Shown here: positions 24,920 to 33,698 of the stretch, in pieces
Layout: the number at the start of each line of letters is the position of its first letter
Position numbering within the stretch: position 1 is the stretch's first letter
Program-made: the position numbers and the translations under genes
The notes under the pieces: generated by a model
Told to the model about the DNA's origin: nothing
Databases searched by the model: none
What the model saw: only the letters and a program-made list of their open reading frames with translations
Source of the DNA: Pseudanabaena sp. M085S1SP2A07QC
Lineage (GTDB): Bacteria; Cyanobacteriota; Cyanobacteriia; Pseudanabaenales; Pseudanabaenaceae
DNA length: 64,000 nt
NCBI GenBank assembly: GCA_020404895.1
Contig: JADBWK010000035.1
Coordinates: forward strand, 25,241-89,240
Direction of reading: 5' to 3'

Positions 24920-27353
24920 TCATTTTTTTAACCCTAGGAGAAACTTTGCCTCAGCAGCGCGATCGCTATTGGGATATCTCTCTAGTAAAGTCTTTAAATA
25001 GCTAGGTCGCCTACTGAGAAAGAAACTCGAAAATAGCAGATCGTCTATATATGTACTTTGCGGAAACTTAGCCTGTAACTCCGCGATAATGTCATCGATC
25101 CGCTTTAGATAGTCAGAGCTTAAACCTAGCTCGCGATCAAACTCATAGCTTTTGCCTATAGCCGCTGAGAGTCTAGATAAGGTTCTTTCCATACTGACGT
25201 TAAATTGATTAAAGCTTACGGTAGCGGTTACTCCTGCGGGAGGATGGATATTTTGTCTTTCTGAGAAAGTGTGGTTTTCCCACTGGTCAAATAAGGTCAT
25301 GGCAAGCATATATAAAGTTTTTTCGCGAACTGTTGGAGATGTGCTGTTTTCTTCGAGTAGTTCTTGATAGATAGAGATGGCGATCGCATTTTCACTATGC
25401 TCTCGATATTTAGTCATAATCTCTTTATAGTCGAGCTTTGATTCATCGCATACCCACCATTTACGACAACCTTGATAGCCTTGATAGCTTGGGCTTGGCA
25501 ACTGATAGAGCTGATTGCCCTGCAAGACTGGCAAATTCAAGCGTCCGTTTTTCCATCCGCCGATACCTGCCCAATTTGAGGCAATTTGATAGCGTGATTC
25601 GGGTGTATTTTCGATTTGCCATTGGAGTAGCTTTTGCCACCGCAGCTTTTGTTCGCTCAGCAGTGATTGAGATTCTTTCCTGTACCTAGCTACTCGATCG
25701 TACCAACTATAATACTTTCGCCTAGGATCTTGAGGATAGAAATATGCTTCAAGGATGCGATCGGGAAGTGTCTCTAATTTTATGTTTTCAGCAGTTTCTA
25801 GAGCTTTGGCATAGTCTTGCGATCGCGCGTATTGGATAGCGATCGCATATTGCAAGAAAGGAGCTAATGGTTGATTATCTGGATCTTGCAAAAGTATTTG
25901 CATCTGCTCGATAGACAAACCAACATTTAGTAAGATGCGAATATGAGGGAAGGCGAGATAGCGAGCATCGCGATCGCCCATTGGTTGCGCCATCATTTTC
26001 ATCCAGAGGCGCATCGCTCCCATAATGTCATTATTGTCTTGCAAACTCAGCGCAAGGAAGTAAGAGGCATCATCTGCACCAGAATGGTCTTCATAGCGAT
26101 TTAGCCAGTCTTGCCATGCTTCGAGTCGTTCTTGATCGGTCATCTTCGCATTGCGATCAAGGATTTCCTGACTGCGTTTCTGATTCCCAAGGTATGAACG
26201 TCCAGTCAAATCACCATATTCGCGACAGCCTCGAACAAATTTTGACTGCGGATATTTTTCCACTATTCCCAAAACCAAAAAATAAGCGTAACCACTCTTC
26301 GCAGAAGGATTTAAGTCACCAACAAGTAGTGAGAGTGGGTAAAGTTGTGGCAGGTCATTCTCCAAAATATCTTGAAGAATTTCTGACGCTTGCTCGTCTC
26401 CATGCCGATCTATAGCAACGTAAGAGATAGATAGGACAATTCAAAACCCAAAAGATGGCAGAGCGAAGCTCTGCCATCTTTTGGGTTTTATGTCCTAAGC
26501 AAAGCTTACATTGCTATAGTTCGGCGATCGCCCAGATCCGATCTGAGGCTTTTTCTTCATCTGTGGAGAGATCGTTTGCTAAAGCGCGAAAGAAGGCGCG
26601 ACCAAAGGGAGTAATTTCTCCTGCTTTAATTTTGCCCAGTCGCTCAACCAAAATTTTGTCTCGGTCATCAATGGATTGTTTTTGGTATAAAGCGATCGCC
26701 TCATCGATCTGGCTATCTGTCGGTTGTTGTAGCTGCTCAAATTTAACCCAATCTGACAGACCGATAAACTCTATTTCTTTTTCGTCTCGAAATTTGCCAT
26801 AAACAGCTTCACGCTCACCTAGGTTTCCTAAAAAAAGAGTGTTAAACCCATAGAATCGCGGAGAATCTCTAGGTTCCAGATTCGCTTTAGCTAAGGCGAT
26901 CAACTCTGCTCTTACTTTAGGATCGTCCAAGCCAAAATCCTTCTCCCAAAATGTTACCCGCCCAAACAAATTACTACGATCATTTTCAAAAAGCGAACTA
27001 TAGTTGGCTCTATAGCCACCCATACGAGTAATTTTTCGTTTAATTTGTTGACGTAACCACATAGTTGTGTAAGGTTTGCCGAGGCTGCGAATGCCTTCAA
27101 CACCATACTTTTGTCGCGTTCCATCACCGAAACTAGCATAGTAACTTAGCAAAGGATAAGCTTTTGCTCCATAACGCTTCCAAGCAGGATTTTTAACAGG
27201 GTCACTTCCCCATTTTGCCTGAAGAATATCTTGGCGGATTGCTTGAGCGATTTCTTGCCATTGGGGATCGAATCGGAGGCGATCGCGCAGGACATCATCG
27301 ATTTCTAATTGTGAGATTTCTTGGGGACTGAAGGAATCCGCTAGTTTTGACAT
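24920..27353 (-). pseudogene. 775-residue helical-repeat protein gene split by a MITE
   Basis: Two minus-strand frames are halves of one gene. The upstream half (27353-26514, 279 residues) ends at a TAG in the inserted element after RIWAIAEL. The downstream half continues DRHGDEQASEILQDIL... to 24920. Removing 26413-26518 (104-bp element plus one TA) joins them in one frame, 776 codons. The protein is rich in amphipathic helices, with solenoid-like stretches (FLQYAIAIQYARSQDYAKALETAENI; EHSENAIAISIYQELLEEN). There is no signal peptide or known catalytic motif. I do not recognise the family; a TPR-like scaffold is a guess. Both halves could still be translated separately. Confidence 0.8.
26413..26516. 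mobile_element. TA-flanked MITE, copy 3
   Basis: 104 bp, ends TAGCAACGTAAG / CTTACATTGCTA, TA at 26411-26412 and 26517-26518, hairpin apex AGAGC-GAA-GCTCT. It is inside the helical-repeat gene. Confidence 0.9.
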
Positions 27354-27439
27354 TTCAGGTTGTCAGACTTTTGTGATTTGGTATTGTTGAATATTTACCT
27401 AGCAAGAATTATTTTACAAATCATGCCCAGAAAAATTTT

Positions 27440-28054
27440 ATGTATCCATTTATAATTCGCAGTGTTGCTGTTTTGATAAACATTTCACTATTTTCTGTAG
27501 GTTGCAGTAGTAATCCCACTGTTGCATATTCACCGATCGCCAATTCGACATCAACTTTGCAATCGGTGGTACATGAGTCTCCTCCAATTGCGGCAATCCC
27601 GAAGGTATCAGAAAATCTACTAAGTGCAGAACAGCTAATGCAATTAAAGCAACTAGGTATAAAGGTTGTTTTGCCTACCTATTTGCCAGCAGGCTTTCAA
27701 GTCACTTATTTTGAGGCACATAGACAGAAAAGACCTGAAGACATAACCGATTCTGCCTACTATAGAATTTCTTACGCTAATGCAAACAACATTTGCATCG
27801 AAGTAGGTAGTGGATATCAGGCTGTGTGGATAACGAACCCCAGCAAAAGTGAACTTGAAACTGCTCTGGGAGACATCGAGATTACCTATGGAAAACTCCG
27901 CAGAAGTGAAACAATGCAATATTGGGCTTCAATTAAAAAAGGTGGGCAAGTCATCTATACAGGCGGAAAACTCTCTGGAGTAAGTGAGACCTGTAACCCC
28001 CTCAGTCTAAAAGATTTCACTAAGGTTCTGAAGTCATTAACAGTGCTTGAATAA
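27440..28054 (+). CDS. Putative lipoprotein of unknown function
   Basis: 204 residues. The N-terminus has a hydrophobic stretch (FIIRSVAVLINISLFSVGC) ending in a lipobox-like SVGC-SS at about residue 22, so it is probably a lipid-anchored exported protein. The mature part has LSAEQLMQLKQLGIKVVLPTYLPAGFQVTYFEA and a later WASIKKGGQVIYTGGKLSGVSETCNPLSLKDF, suggesting a compact alpha/beta domain of the kind found in small cyanobacterial secreted proteins. I cannot name the family. Its ATG lies 86 bp from the divergent helical-repeat gene. Confidence 0.65.
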   Translation: MYPFIIRSVAVLINISLFSVGCSSNPTVAYSPIANSTSTLQSVVHESPPIAAIPKVSENLLSAEQLMQLKQLGIKVVLPTYLPAGFQVTYFEAHRQKRPEDITDSAYYRISYANANNICIEVGSGYQAVWITNPSKSELETALGDIEITYGKLRRSETMQYWASIKKGGQVIYTGGKLSGVSETCNPLSLKDFTKVLKSLTVLE

Positions 28055-28056
28055 AA

Positions 28057-28124
28057 ATCGCATCCTTAGCAACGAGATGGTCTTTCTCGCTAAGAATGCG
28101 ATAATATCGCTTTCTTAGCGAGAA
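28057..28124. repeat. Two overlapping palindromes
   Basis: ATCGCATCCTTAGC pairs with GCTAAGAATGCGAT, and TTTCTCGCTAAGA pairs with TCTTAGCGAGAAA, so two alternative stems compete. It lies between convergent genes. Confidence 0.65.
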
Positions 28125-28148
28125 ACTTTAGGTCAAAGCAATCAAGGA

Positions 28149-28865
28149 TTAAAAGAACAAATGACTCTCAGGTTGGATATTGATTTCCATCGGCACTGCT
28201 TGTGGATCGGCGGAGAGCGCAAACATGATTGCATTTGCGGCAGTCTCGGTAGTTAGCATTTTGCTGCGATCGACCTTCAGACTAACGTTATCCCAGAATG
28301 GCGAATCAATTCCCCCAAAATAAAATAGAGTCACCTTAATCCCCAAACGGCGAAGTTCATCTGCCATGCACTTACTGAATCCAACTGCGCCAAACTTAGA
28401 AGCGCAATAAGCCGCTGCCATTGCCATTGGATGCTTACCCAGAATGCCAATTACATTACAGATATGACCAATCTTGCGATCCTTCATTACATTAGCAACC
28501 ACTTGACTGGTATAAAAATTTCCCTTGAGATTGAGATCAAGCATTTGGTCGAGTTCTTGCGGTTCAATGCGAAGGAATTGTTTCATCACACCCGCACCTG
28601 CGGCATTCACTAAGACATCAATCTGTCCAAACTGCACAATCGCTTTTTGTACCATCGCTTCGACTTGCTCATACTTAGTGATGTCTGTGGGAATAGCGAT
28701 CGCCTCGCTATCATAGTCATCTTCCAGATTGTTGACTAGCTCTTCTAATTTATCAGCATCCCTAGCTACAAGAACTAACTTCGCTCCTGCTTCAGCTAAC
28801 TTTGGCACAAGTGCCGAACCAATTCCACCTGTTGCACCGACAACGACAACAACTTTATTTTGCAT
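28149..28865 (-). CDS. Short-chain dehydrogenase/reductase
   Basis: 238 residues with a Rossmann fold and the glycine motif GATGGIGS at the N-terminus, the NAAGAG motif near residue 90 and the catalytic YCASK near 155. The cofactor is probably NADP(H) or NAD(H): the acid in LVARDADK is compatible with either. Substrate unknown. It is monocistronic by spacing. Confidence 0.9.
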   Translation of the reverse strand: MQNKVVVVVGATGGIGSALVPKLAEAGAKLVLVARDADKLEELVNNLEDDYDSEAIAIPTDITKYEQVEAMVQKAIVQFGQIDVLVNAAGAGVMKQFLRIEPQELDQMLDLNLKGNFYTSQVVANVMKDRKIGHICNVIGILGKHPMAMAAAYCASKFGAVGFSKCMADELRRLGIKVTLFYFGGIDSPFWDNVSLKVDRSKMLTTETAANAIMFALSADPQAVPMEINIQPESHLFF

Positions 28866-29023
28866 CTTAAAAATAAGGTATTTATGTTTGACGATCTTTA
28901 CAATACTTTACTTTTGTTTATAGAATAAAGCTACATTAAACAAATCTACAACCTGAAAAAGCAAAGATAAATTGACTTGCTTACTTTTTTAGATTTTATA
29001 CAGATTGCAGTCCATCTTATTTT

Positions 29024-29506
29024 CTAATTACCTAATTTAGCAACAATCACTTCAGCAGACCTTAAAACCTTATCACCTTCCCTATATCCAGCTTTAAGGA
29101 TTTTCAGAAGCGATCTCTCTGGCAAATCATCACGAATTTCCGAGTCAATGATGCGGCATGAGTTGATATCAACTGGTGTATTTTCTGGAATAGTAATTAC
29201 ATGAACATCTCGCTTTTGTAATATTGACAAGAGTTTACGTTGGACAAAGCTAATGGCACGAGGTAAGCGTTGATAACTTTCTGGTAAAGGTTCAGGACTA
29301 TTTTCTAAAGAATTAATCAGATTGTCTAGGGTGTCAACGATTTCTAGTAATTCCAAGAAAAAATTAGCATTTTTAGCTTCGCTTTCACTTTTATTAGCAC
29401 GAATAGTTTTCTGTAAAACTGCGTTTTGTTTTTGTAAGTCGTTAATTGTTTGAATAGTCAGATTTCGCTGATTTTCATCAATAGTATATGTATTTAATAG
29501 ATTCAT
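29024..29506 (-). CDS. GrpE-like nucleotide exchange factor of the Hsp70 cluster
   Basis: About 160 residues from ATG 29506 (TTG 29515 is also in frame). A long N-terminal helix (IQTINDLQKQNAVLQKTIRANKSE) and FFLELLEIVDTLDNLI precede the C-terminal beta domain with ILKAGYREGDKVLRSAEVIVAK, matching GrpE. GrpE releases ADP from Hsp70. It is the last gene of the cluster that begins with the Hsp70 gene at 35.9 kb, and it follows the J-like gene by about a dozen bases. It is divergent from housekeeping GrpE. Confidence 0.82.
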   Translation of the reverse strand: MNLLNTYTIDENQRNLTIQTINDLQKQNAVLQKTIRANKSESEAKNANFFLELLEIVDTLDNLINSLENSPEPLPESYQRLPRAISFVQRKLLSILQKRDVHVITIPENTPVDINSCRIIDSEIRDDLPERSLLKILKAGYREGDKVLRSAEVIVAKLGN

Positions 29507-29517
29507 TATTTTCAATT

Positions 29518-29883
29518 TTACTCAAAGTCTAAAGTTAGAGATTCTGCTAAGTTCTTACCAATTTGAAGATCAAGCGAAGAAGTTGTTTGATTATCCCGAA
29601 TTACATCCCCCAATTTATCAAAATCTAGCAAGATATCCCAAACTGGCATATCTTGATTCAAAGTAGATAAGTCTGAGCGTTGAAATTTTTGTAAAGGAGA
29701 TAGGCTAGGAAGTAAAAAGTCAGCAACCAGTCTTTCTTCTGGTTTCATGAGTGATTTTTGGGCTTTTGCGATCGCATCAATAGGATAAGCCTTTTGCTTC
29801 ATCGCTACAGCCATTGCTTTCGTGATCTCAGCTTTAGATGATGCTGATGTTAAACCTAAAATATCGTAAGGGTTTCGTTCCAT
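29518..29883 (-). CDS. Divergent J-like protein lacking HPD
   Basis: 121 residues. The first ~60 resemble a J domain: NPYDILGLTSASSKAEITKAMAVAMKQKAYPIDAIAKAQKSLMKPEERLVADFL. The region where HPD should stand reads AYPID. Without HPD it should not stimulate Hsp70 ATPase in the normal way. The C-terminal half (VWDILLDFDKLGDVIRDNQ) is unrecognised. It sits directly before grpE in the Hsp70 cluster, so a role as a modified J partner or a client adaptor is likely but inferred. Confidence 0.6.
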   Translation of the reverse strand: MERNPYDILGLTSASSKAEITKAMAVAMKQKAYPIDAIAKAQKSLMKPEERLVADFLLPSLSPLQKFQRSDLSTLNQDMPVWDILLDFDKLGDVIRDNQTTSSLDLQIGKNLAESLTLDFE

Positions 29884-29904
29884 GAGTATTTTTAACTATT
29901 GAGT

Positions 29905-30240
29905 CTATAAATATTCGATATGCTTAATCATTTCTTCAGGTGTCAACAATTCCCAAATCAAGACAATTCCCTGAATAATTTGCCCTATAGATTTTGTTTG
30001 TTGTGGGCAGTAAACAATTCCTAAATGGTTGATTCCCTGACGATGAATTCTTAAAAAATCCATATCTTGCGTGAAAACAACCCTTTCTTGAGAAACTGCA
30101 AATTTAAGCTGTACGTCATCAGGAACAGAAATAAGTTTCTGCTCTGGAGTCGTTGTTACATCAATTCCTCGCATACGCAACCCATTAGCGATCGCGTTAC
30201 TTACATTTTCATCTAAATGAAATTTGATTTCCCTAGCCAT
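29905..30240 (-). CDS. DUF5615 PIN-like toxin
   Basis: 111 residues. IKFHLDENVSNAIANGLRMRGIDV carries the first Asp, and VVFTQDMDFLRI the second acidic cluster; HLGIVYCPQQ is the usual next strand. It is overlapped by 8 nt by the DUF433 gene before it. The pair lies inside the Hsp70 cluster in the same orientation, between the TPR-like gene and the J-like gene. Confidence 0.85.
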   Translation of the reverse strand: MAREIKFHLDENVSNAIANGLRMRGIDVTTTPEQKLISVPDDVQLKFAVSQERVVFTQDMDFLRIHRQGINHLGIVYCPQQTKSIGQIIQGIVLIWELLTPEEMIKHIEYL

Positions 30241-30544
30241 GACTGATTTTTAACTTCTGTTGGACTAAGGAAGGATATTGAGACTTTATTTCTTTGGCAA
30301 ATGCTTCATCGTTGGCAATATCTTGTCTAATTTCGGCAACGTGATCATAGTAATAGGCTAGAGCCGCATGAACATCAGCTAAATTAATACTAGGGTAGTG
30401 ATAAATGATTTCATCGGGAGACATTCCCATCCTTTCATAGCAAATGACAATATTTTGGACTGTAATCCGATGTCCAGCAATGCGAGGCTTACCACCACAA
30501 GTTCCTGCGGTGATTTCGATGTGATTGGTGATAGTTGCTGCCAT
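30233..30544 (-). CDS. DUF433 antitoxin
   Basis: About 103 residues from ATG 30544, which has an excellent AAGGAGGTG ribosome site; the longer frame to 30589 is unlikely. IEITAGTCGGKPRIAGHRITVQNIVICYERMGMSPDEII is the DUF433 core. The C-terminal tail (DEAFAKEIKSQYPSLVQQKLK) is longer than in the copy at 13.6 kb. It is the likely antitoxin of the DUF5615 toxin that overlaps it. Confidence 0.87.
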   Translation of the reverse strand: MAATITNHIEITAGTCGGKPRIAGHRITVQNIVICYERMGMSPDEIIYHYPSINLADVHAALAYYYDHVAEIRQDIANDEAFAKEIKSQYPSLVQQKLKISHG

Positions 30545-30599
30545 GAGACACCTCCTTAATATGAGTTTTACATTGCAAAATGTTGCCAAGCTTACATTA

Positions 30600-33110
30600 C
30601 TAATTTACTAGGTCGGGGACTAACTTAGTAATCCAGCCGATTACTTCAATTCTCTCCCAATGGCTAATTCTGCCTTGTCTATCGGCTTCTTGTAAGATAT
30701 TTGCTAACACTTCTGCTAATGTTTGTTTGACTTCACGATTACCAGAGTGCATGGCACGGTTAACGGCATTCTCAGTTTCACCTCTTTTCAGAAATTGATG
30801 AATCTCTTCATTAGCAAGTATTACCTCAATTCGATTAATGATATCTCGATAGACAGGATTGCTGGCATCAATATCAGTTAATTCGCGCAGTTTTGACAAT
30901 CCTTGTTTAGGTGTAATTCTTTCGTTGGCGATCTGTATCCTAATTTCTTCAGTTTTATATTCGGTGTAATAGTTTCGTGCAGCTTTGCTAGAGACAGTAT
31001 CTAGCCATGTTTTGGCAAATATCATTTGATCTTTTTCGTCCAAGCTCCGCACTATTGACTCACATAGGCGATCTATTTCACTGATCCATTCAGAATTTTT
31101 TTGGATTGGTTGTGTAAATTGCTGAATTGATTGAAAAGCACCTCGCCATTGATTCTTTTTCAGCAAGTTACAGGCTTCAAAATAACAGAGCATTATTTGA
31201 GCATTATTGAAATGCTCTTTATGATTCAAATATCCTGAATTGTGATTTTTTAATTGTAAGCCTCGTTCAACATCACCATCAAGACAGGCAGCGATCGCTA
31301 GTCCCACAGGACAATATAAAAGAGGTAGTTGAGAATTTGTCGGCAAAAGTTTATGTTGATCTTGTAGATCAGTCATGGATTTCAAGAAATTTTTTCTTGA
31401 TTTCTCGTTTTGGTTTAGAAAGCTTACACTGCTAGGCAAAATCCAAGTTTTGCCTAATCTGATACCTTGTTCAATGGGACTTTTAAGGATATTTAATGTG
31501 TATCGATCAAGTCGCTGCCAATCGCGTACTTGCATATAGGTATTTAGATCATGTTCTTTAATCTGATCTAATACCCGATCCCACAGGGTTTCTAGTTTTT
31601 GCTTAAGTTGAGATCGGTCTGGGGTTACATTACCCAGCCAAGGCAAGTTATGTAATGTCGGATCTTCTGCTAGATTAGCGATCGCTGTTCCCCAACTTGC
31701 ATTAAATTCCATGAGCAAGGCAAAATTTGGATGTTCTGTATTAACGGCGCAATAATAAGCGGCTACTGCCCAATTATGTAAACTTTGCAAATTTGGACGT
31801 TCTAACCAGATAGAGCGCGTTTTTTCTAACAAAACATTCCAGTTAATTTTGGGTTGCTTCCATGATTCTATGTCTAAACGAGGCAGAATATGCGTATCTA
31901 AATTTTTGCGAATTATATCGGCTTGAGGATGACGCTCTAGTGCTTTGTGACTGATATCGGCTGCTTTCTCAATATCACCCTGATCAACAAACTTCTCGAT
32001 CACCTGCAAGTCCAAAAGATAAGCATTTTGCTTGATAATCTCCAACTTTGAGCGTTGAGTATCTAATTCAGGAGATCGGATATTTTGCCATTCTCTCTCA
32101 GTTCCCTCATAATTTTGTTGCTTGGCAATTATAAAACCACGTAAGTAATTGGCGCGATCACCATCCAAGCCATCTAGAAAAATCAATGCTTGTTCCCAGT
32201 TTTCCTGTTTACAAGTAACAATGACTTGTCGAAAGCGACATTCTAATAGGTCTGGCATTAGCTTATAAGCTTTGGTATAGCAATCTAAAGCTAGATCCAG
32301 TTCTCTAGATTGTTCGTGATGCAATCCTTTCTGGAAAATTGTCTTAGCTTCGAGAATGTGCTCAAGACTGCGTAAAAACTTTTGTCCATCTTCACGAGGG
32401 AAAGAGGTGATCGCCATTCTTGCCGTTTTAAAAGCCCTTAGAAAATCAGCTTGCTGACAGAAAGATTTTGCATTTTTTAATTCTTGGCAATATTGCTTTT
32501 CAGTAATTACACCTGACTTGCAAACTGCAATCAGATCATTTAGCTCATCTGTGCTGTAAAATTTTTGAGCTTCTTCATAAATTGGCAAAGCTTTCTGAAA
32601 ATATTTAGCTAAAGCATTTGCTTGTGCATCTTCAAAAAGCTCTAACCAGTTTTTACGCTGTTGTAGCTCAGAACTGTAGGATTTTACTTGTTCATTGACT
32701 TTAGGATCGAATAGTAAGTTTTTAGCTTTTTGTAAACAATGAAGTGCTTTCTCTAAGTCTTCATATTCTTTAGGATTGCCAGAAACTGAGGCAAGCAGAT
32801 TATTACCTTCTTGAGTTAGGCGTTGGGCATTTTGCATTTGCCCACTCCATTTCTTTAAAGATTCTTCTAGTTTGAGCAAAAGATCGCTAAGAAACCATTT
32901 ACGAAATAACTGCTCCCAAAAGTTAGGAGTTTGGCTCCAAAGGCGTGTTCCACTCTTAGCAAGCTGAATTGCTTCTTTGAGTCGCTTGGCTTTAGCTCTT
33001 TCCTCAGATTTGATAAGGAAATCCTTCGTTTGATTGGCGCGATCGCGAATATCGATGACACCAACACCGCAGCAAATCCTTGTCAATGAATTGATTAGCC
33101 TCATTACCAT
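30600..33110 (-). CDS. Large TPR-like helical protein of the Hsp70 cluster
   Basis: 836 residues, almost all predicted helical from the residue pattern. Degenerate TPR-like units are visible: KALHCLQKAKNLLF, ALPIYEEAQKFY, LDLALDCYTKAYKLMPDLLECRF, WEQALIFLDGLDGDRANYLRGF and ADISHKALERHPQADII. There is no signal peptide or catalytic motif. It is 6 nt downstream of the LysM gene, so they are surely co-transcribed. It could be a scaffold that gathers Hsp70 clients (inference). I do not recognise a named family. Confidence 0.75.
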   Translation of the reverse strand: MVMRLINSLTRICCGVGVIDIRDRANQTKDFLIKSEERAKAKRLKEAIQLAKSGTRLWSQTPNFWEQLFRKWFLSDLLLKLEESLKKWSGQMQNAQRLTQEGNNLLASVSGNPKEYEDLEKALHCLQKAKNLLFDPKVNEQVKSYSSELQQRKNWLELFEDAQANALAKYFQKALPIYEEAQKFYSTDELNDLIAVCKSGVITEKQYCQELKNAKSFCQQADFLRAFKTARMAITSFPREDGQKFLRSLEHILEAKTIFQKGLHHEQSRELDLALDCYTKAYKLMPDLLECRFRQVIVTCKQENWEQALIFLDGLDGDRANYLRGFIIAKQQNYEGTEREWQNIRSPELDTQRSKLEIIKQNAYLLDLQVIEKFVDQGDIEKAADISHKALERHPQADIIRKNLDTHILPRLDIESWKQPKINWNVLLEKTRSIWLERPNLQSLHNWAVAAYYCAVNTEHPNFALLMEFNASWGTAIANLAEDPTLHNLPWLGNVTPDRSQLKQKLETLWDRVLDQIKEHDLNTYMQVRDWQRLDRYTLNILKSPIEQGIRLGKTWILPSSVSFLNQNEKSRKNFLKSMTDLQDQHKLLPTNSQLPLLYCPVGLAIAACLDGDVERGLQLKNHNSGYLNHKEHFNNAQIMLCYFEACNLLKKNQWRGAFQSIQQFTQPIQKNSEWISEIDRLCESIVRSLDEKDQMIFAKTWLDTVSSKAARNYYTEYKTEEIRIQIANERITPKQGLSKLRELTDIDASNPVYRDIINRIEVILANEEIHQFLKRGETENAVNRAMHSGNREVKQTLAEVLANILQEADRQGRISHWERIEVIGWITKLVPDLVN

Positions 33111-33116
33111 AGGTAA

Positions 33117-33656
33117 TTATTTCCCTTTGCAATTTGTTGGAATATTTAGCTTTTCACCTACCTCTAGTTCATTTTGTCTGCCAACTAAAGATGGATTAGC
33201 ATTTACTAAATCACGCCATGCTAAATCATTTTCACAAAAACGAAGTGCTAGAGTCTCTAACGCATCACCTGTCTGCACAGTATAGGTTTGTGGCAATAAT
33301 GTTTTTGGCGAAGATGTGACGATTGGACTAGAGATGATTACGGGTGGAGTTGCCTGTCCAACTTTTTCAGAAATGCGAGATGATGTGATTGATTGGAATA
33401 TGGAGTAACCAGTCCAACCTCCGATCACAAAACCTATTGCTATACCAAGCAATACTAACAGCCAAATTTTGGGAAGTTTTGATTCCTTGGGTACATTTTG
33501 AATATTCTCAATAGTCGTATCATTTTCAGCTTGTAAAATTGGTAATTCTAAAAGCGATCGCTGTAATGAAACATCATTGTCACAGTTTGGACAAATACTT
33601 TGAGGAATCAGTTGATAACCACAAACAGGACAATCAATGCGGATAGATTCAGTCAT
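33117..33656 (-). CDS. Zinc ribbon-TM-LysM protein
   Basis: 179 residues. An N-terminal zinc ribbon (CPVCGYQL...CPNC) is followed by one membrane helix at about 63-83 (IWLLVLLGIAIGFVIGGWTGY), a Pro/Ser linker and a C-terminal LysM domain (YTVQTGDALETLALRFCENDLAWRDLVNANPSL). The ribbon would be cytoplasmic and the LysM would bind murein in the periplasm. It is 42 nt behind the Hsp70 gene and 6 nt ahead of the helical-repeat gene, tying the chaperone cluster to the cell envelope. Confidence 0.85.
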   Translation of the reverse strand: MTESIRIDCPVCGYQLIPQSICPNCDNDVSLQRSLLELPILQAENDTTIENIQNVPKESKLPKIWLLVLLGIAIGFVIGGWTGYSIFQSITSSRISEKVGQATPPVIISSPIVTSSPKTLLPQTYTVQTGDALETLALRFCENDLAWRDLVNANPSLVGRQNELEVGEKLNIPTNCKGK

Positions 33657-33698
33657 TGATAAAAATTGGTAAAAATTATTTGAGGATTAATTTTGAGA

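Noticed and set aside
19857..26516. The small elements as intrinsic terminators or sRNA genes
   Set aside because: They sit inside reading frames with TA borders and conserved ends, which fits mobile elements better.
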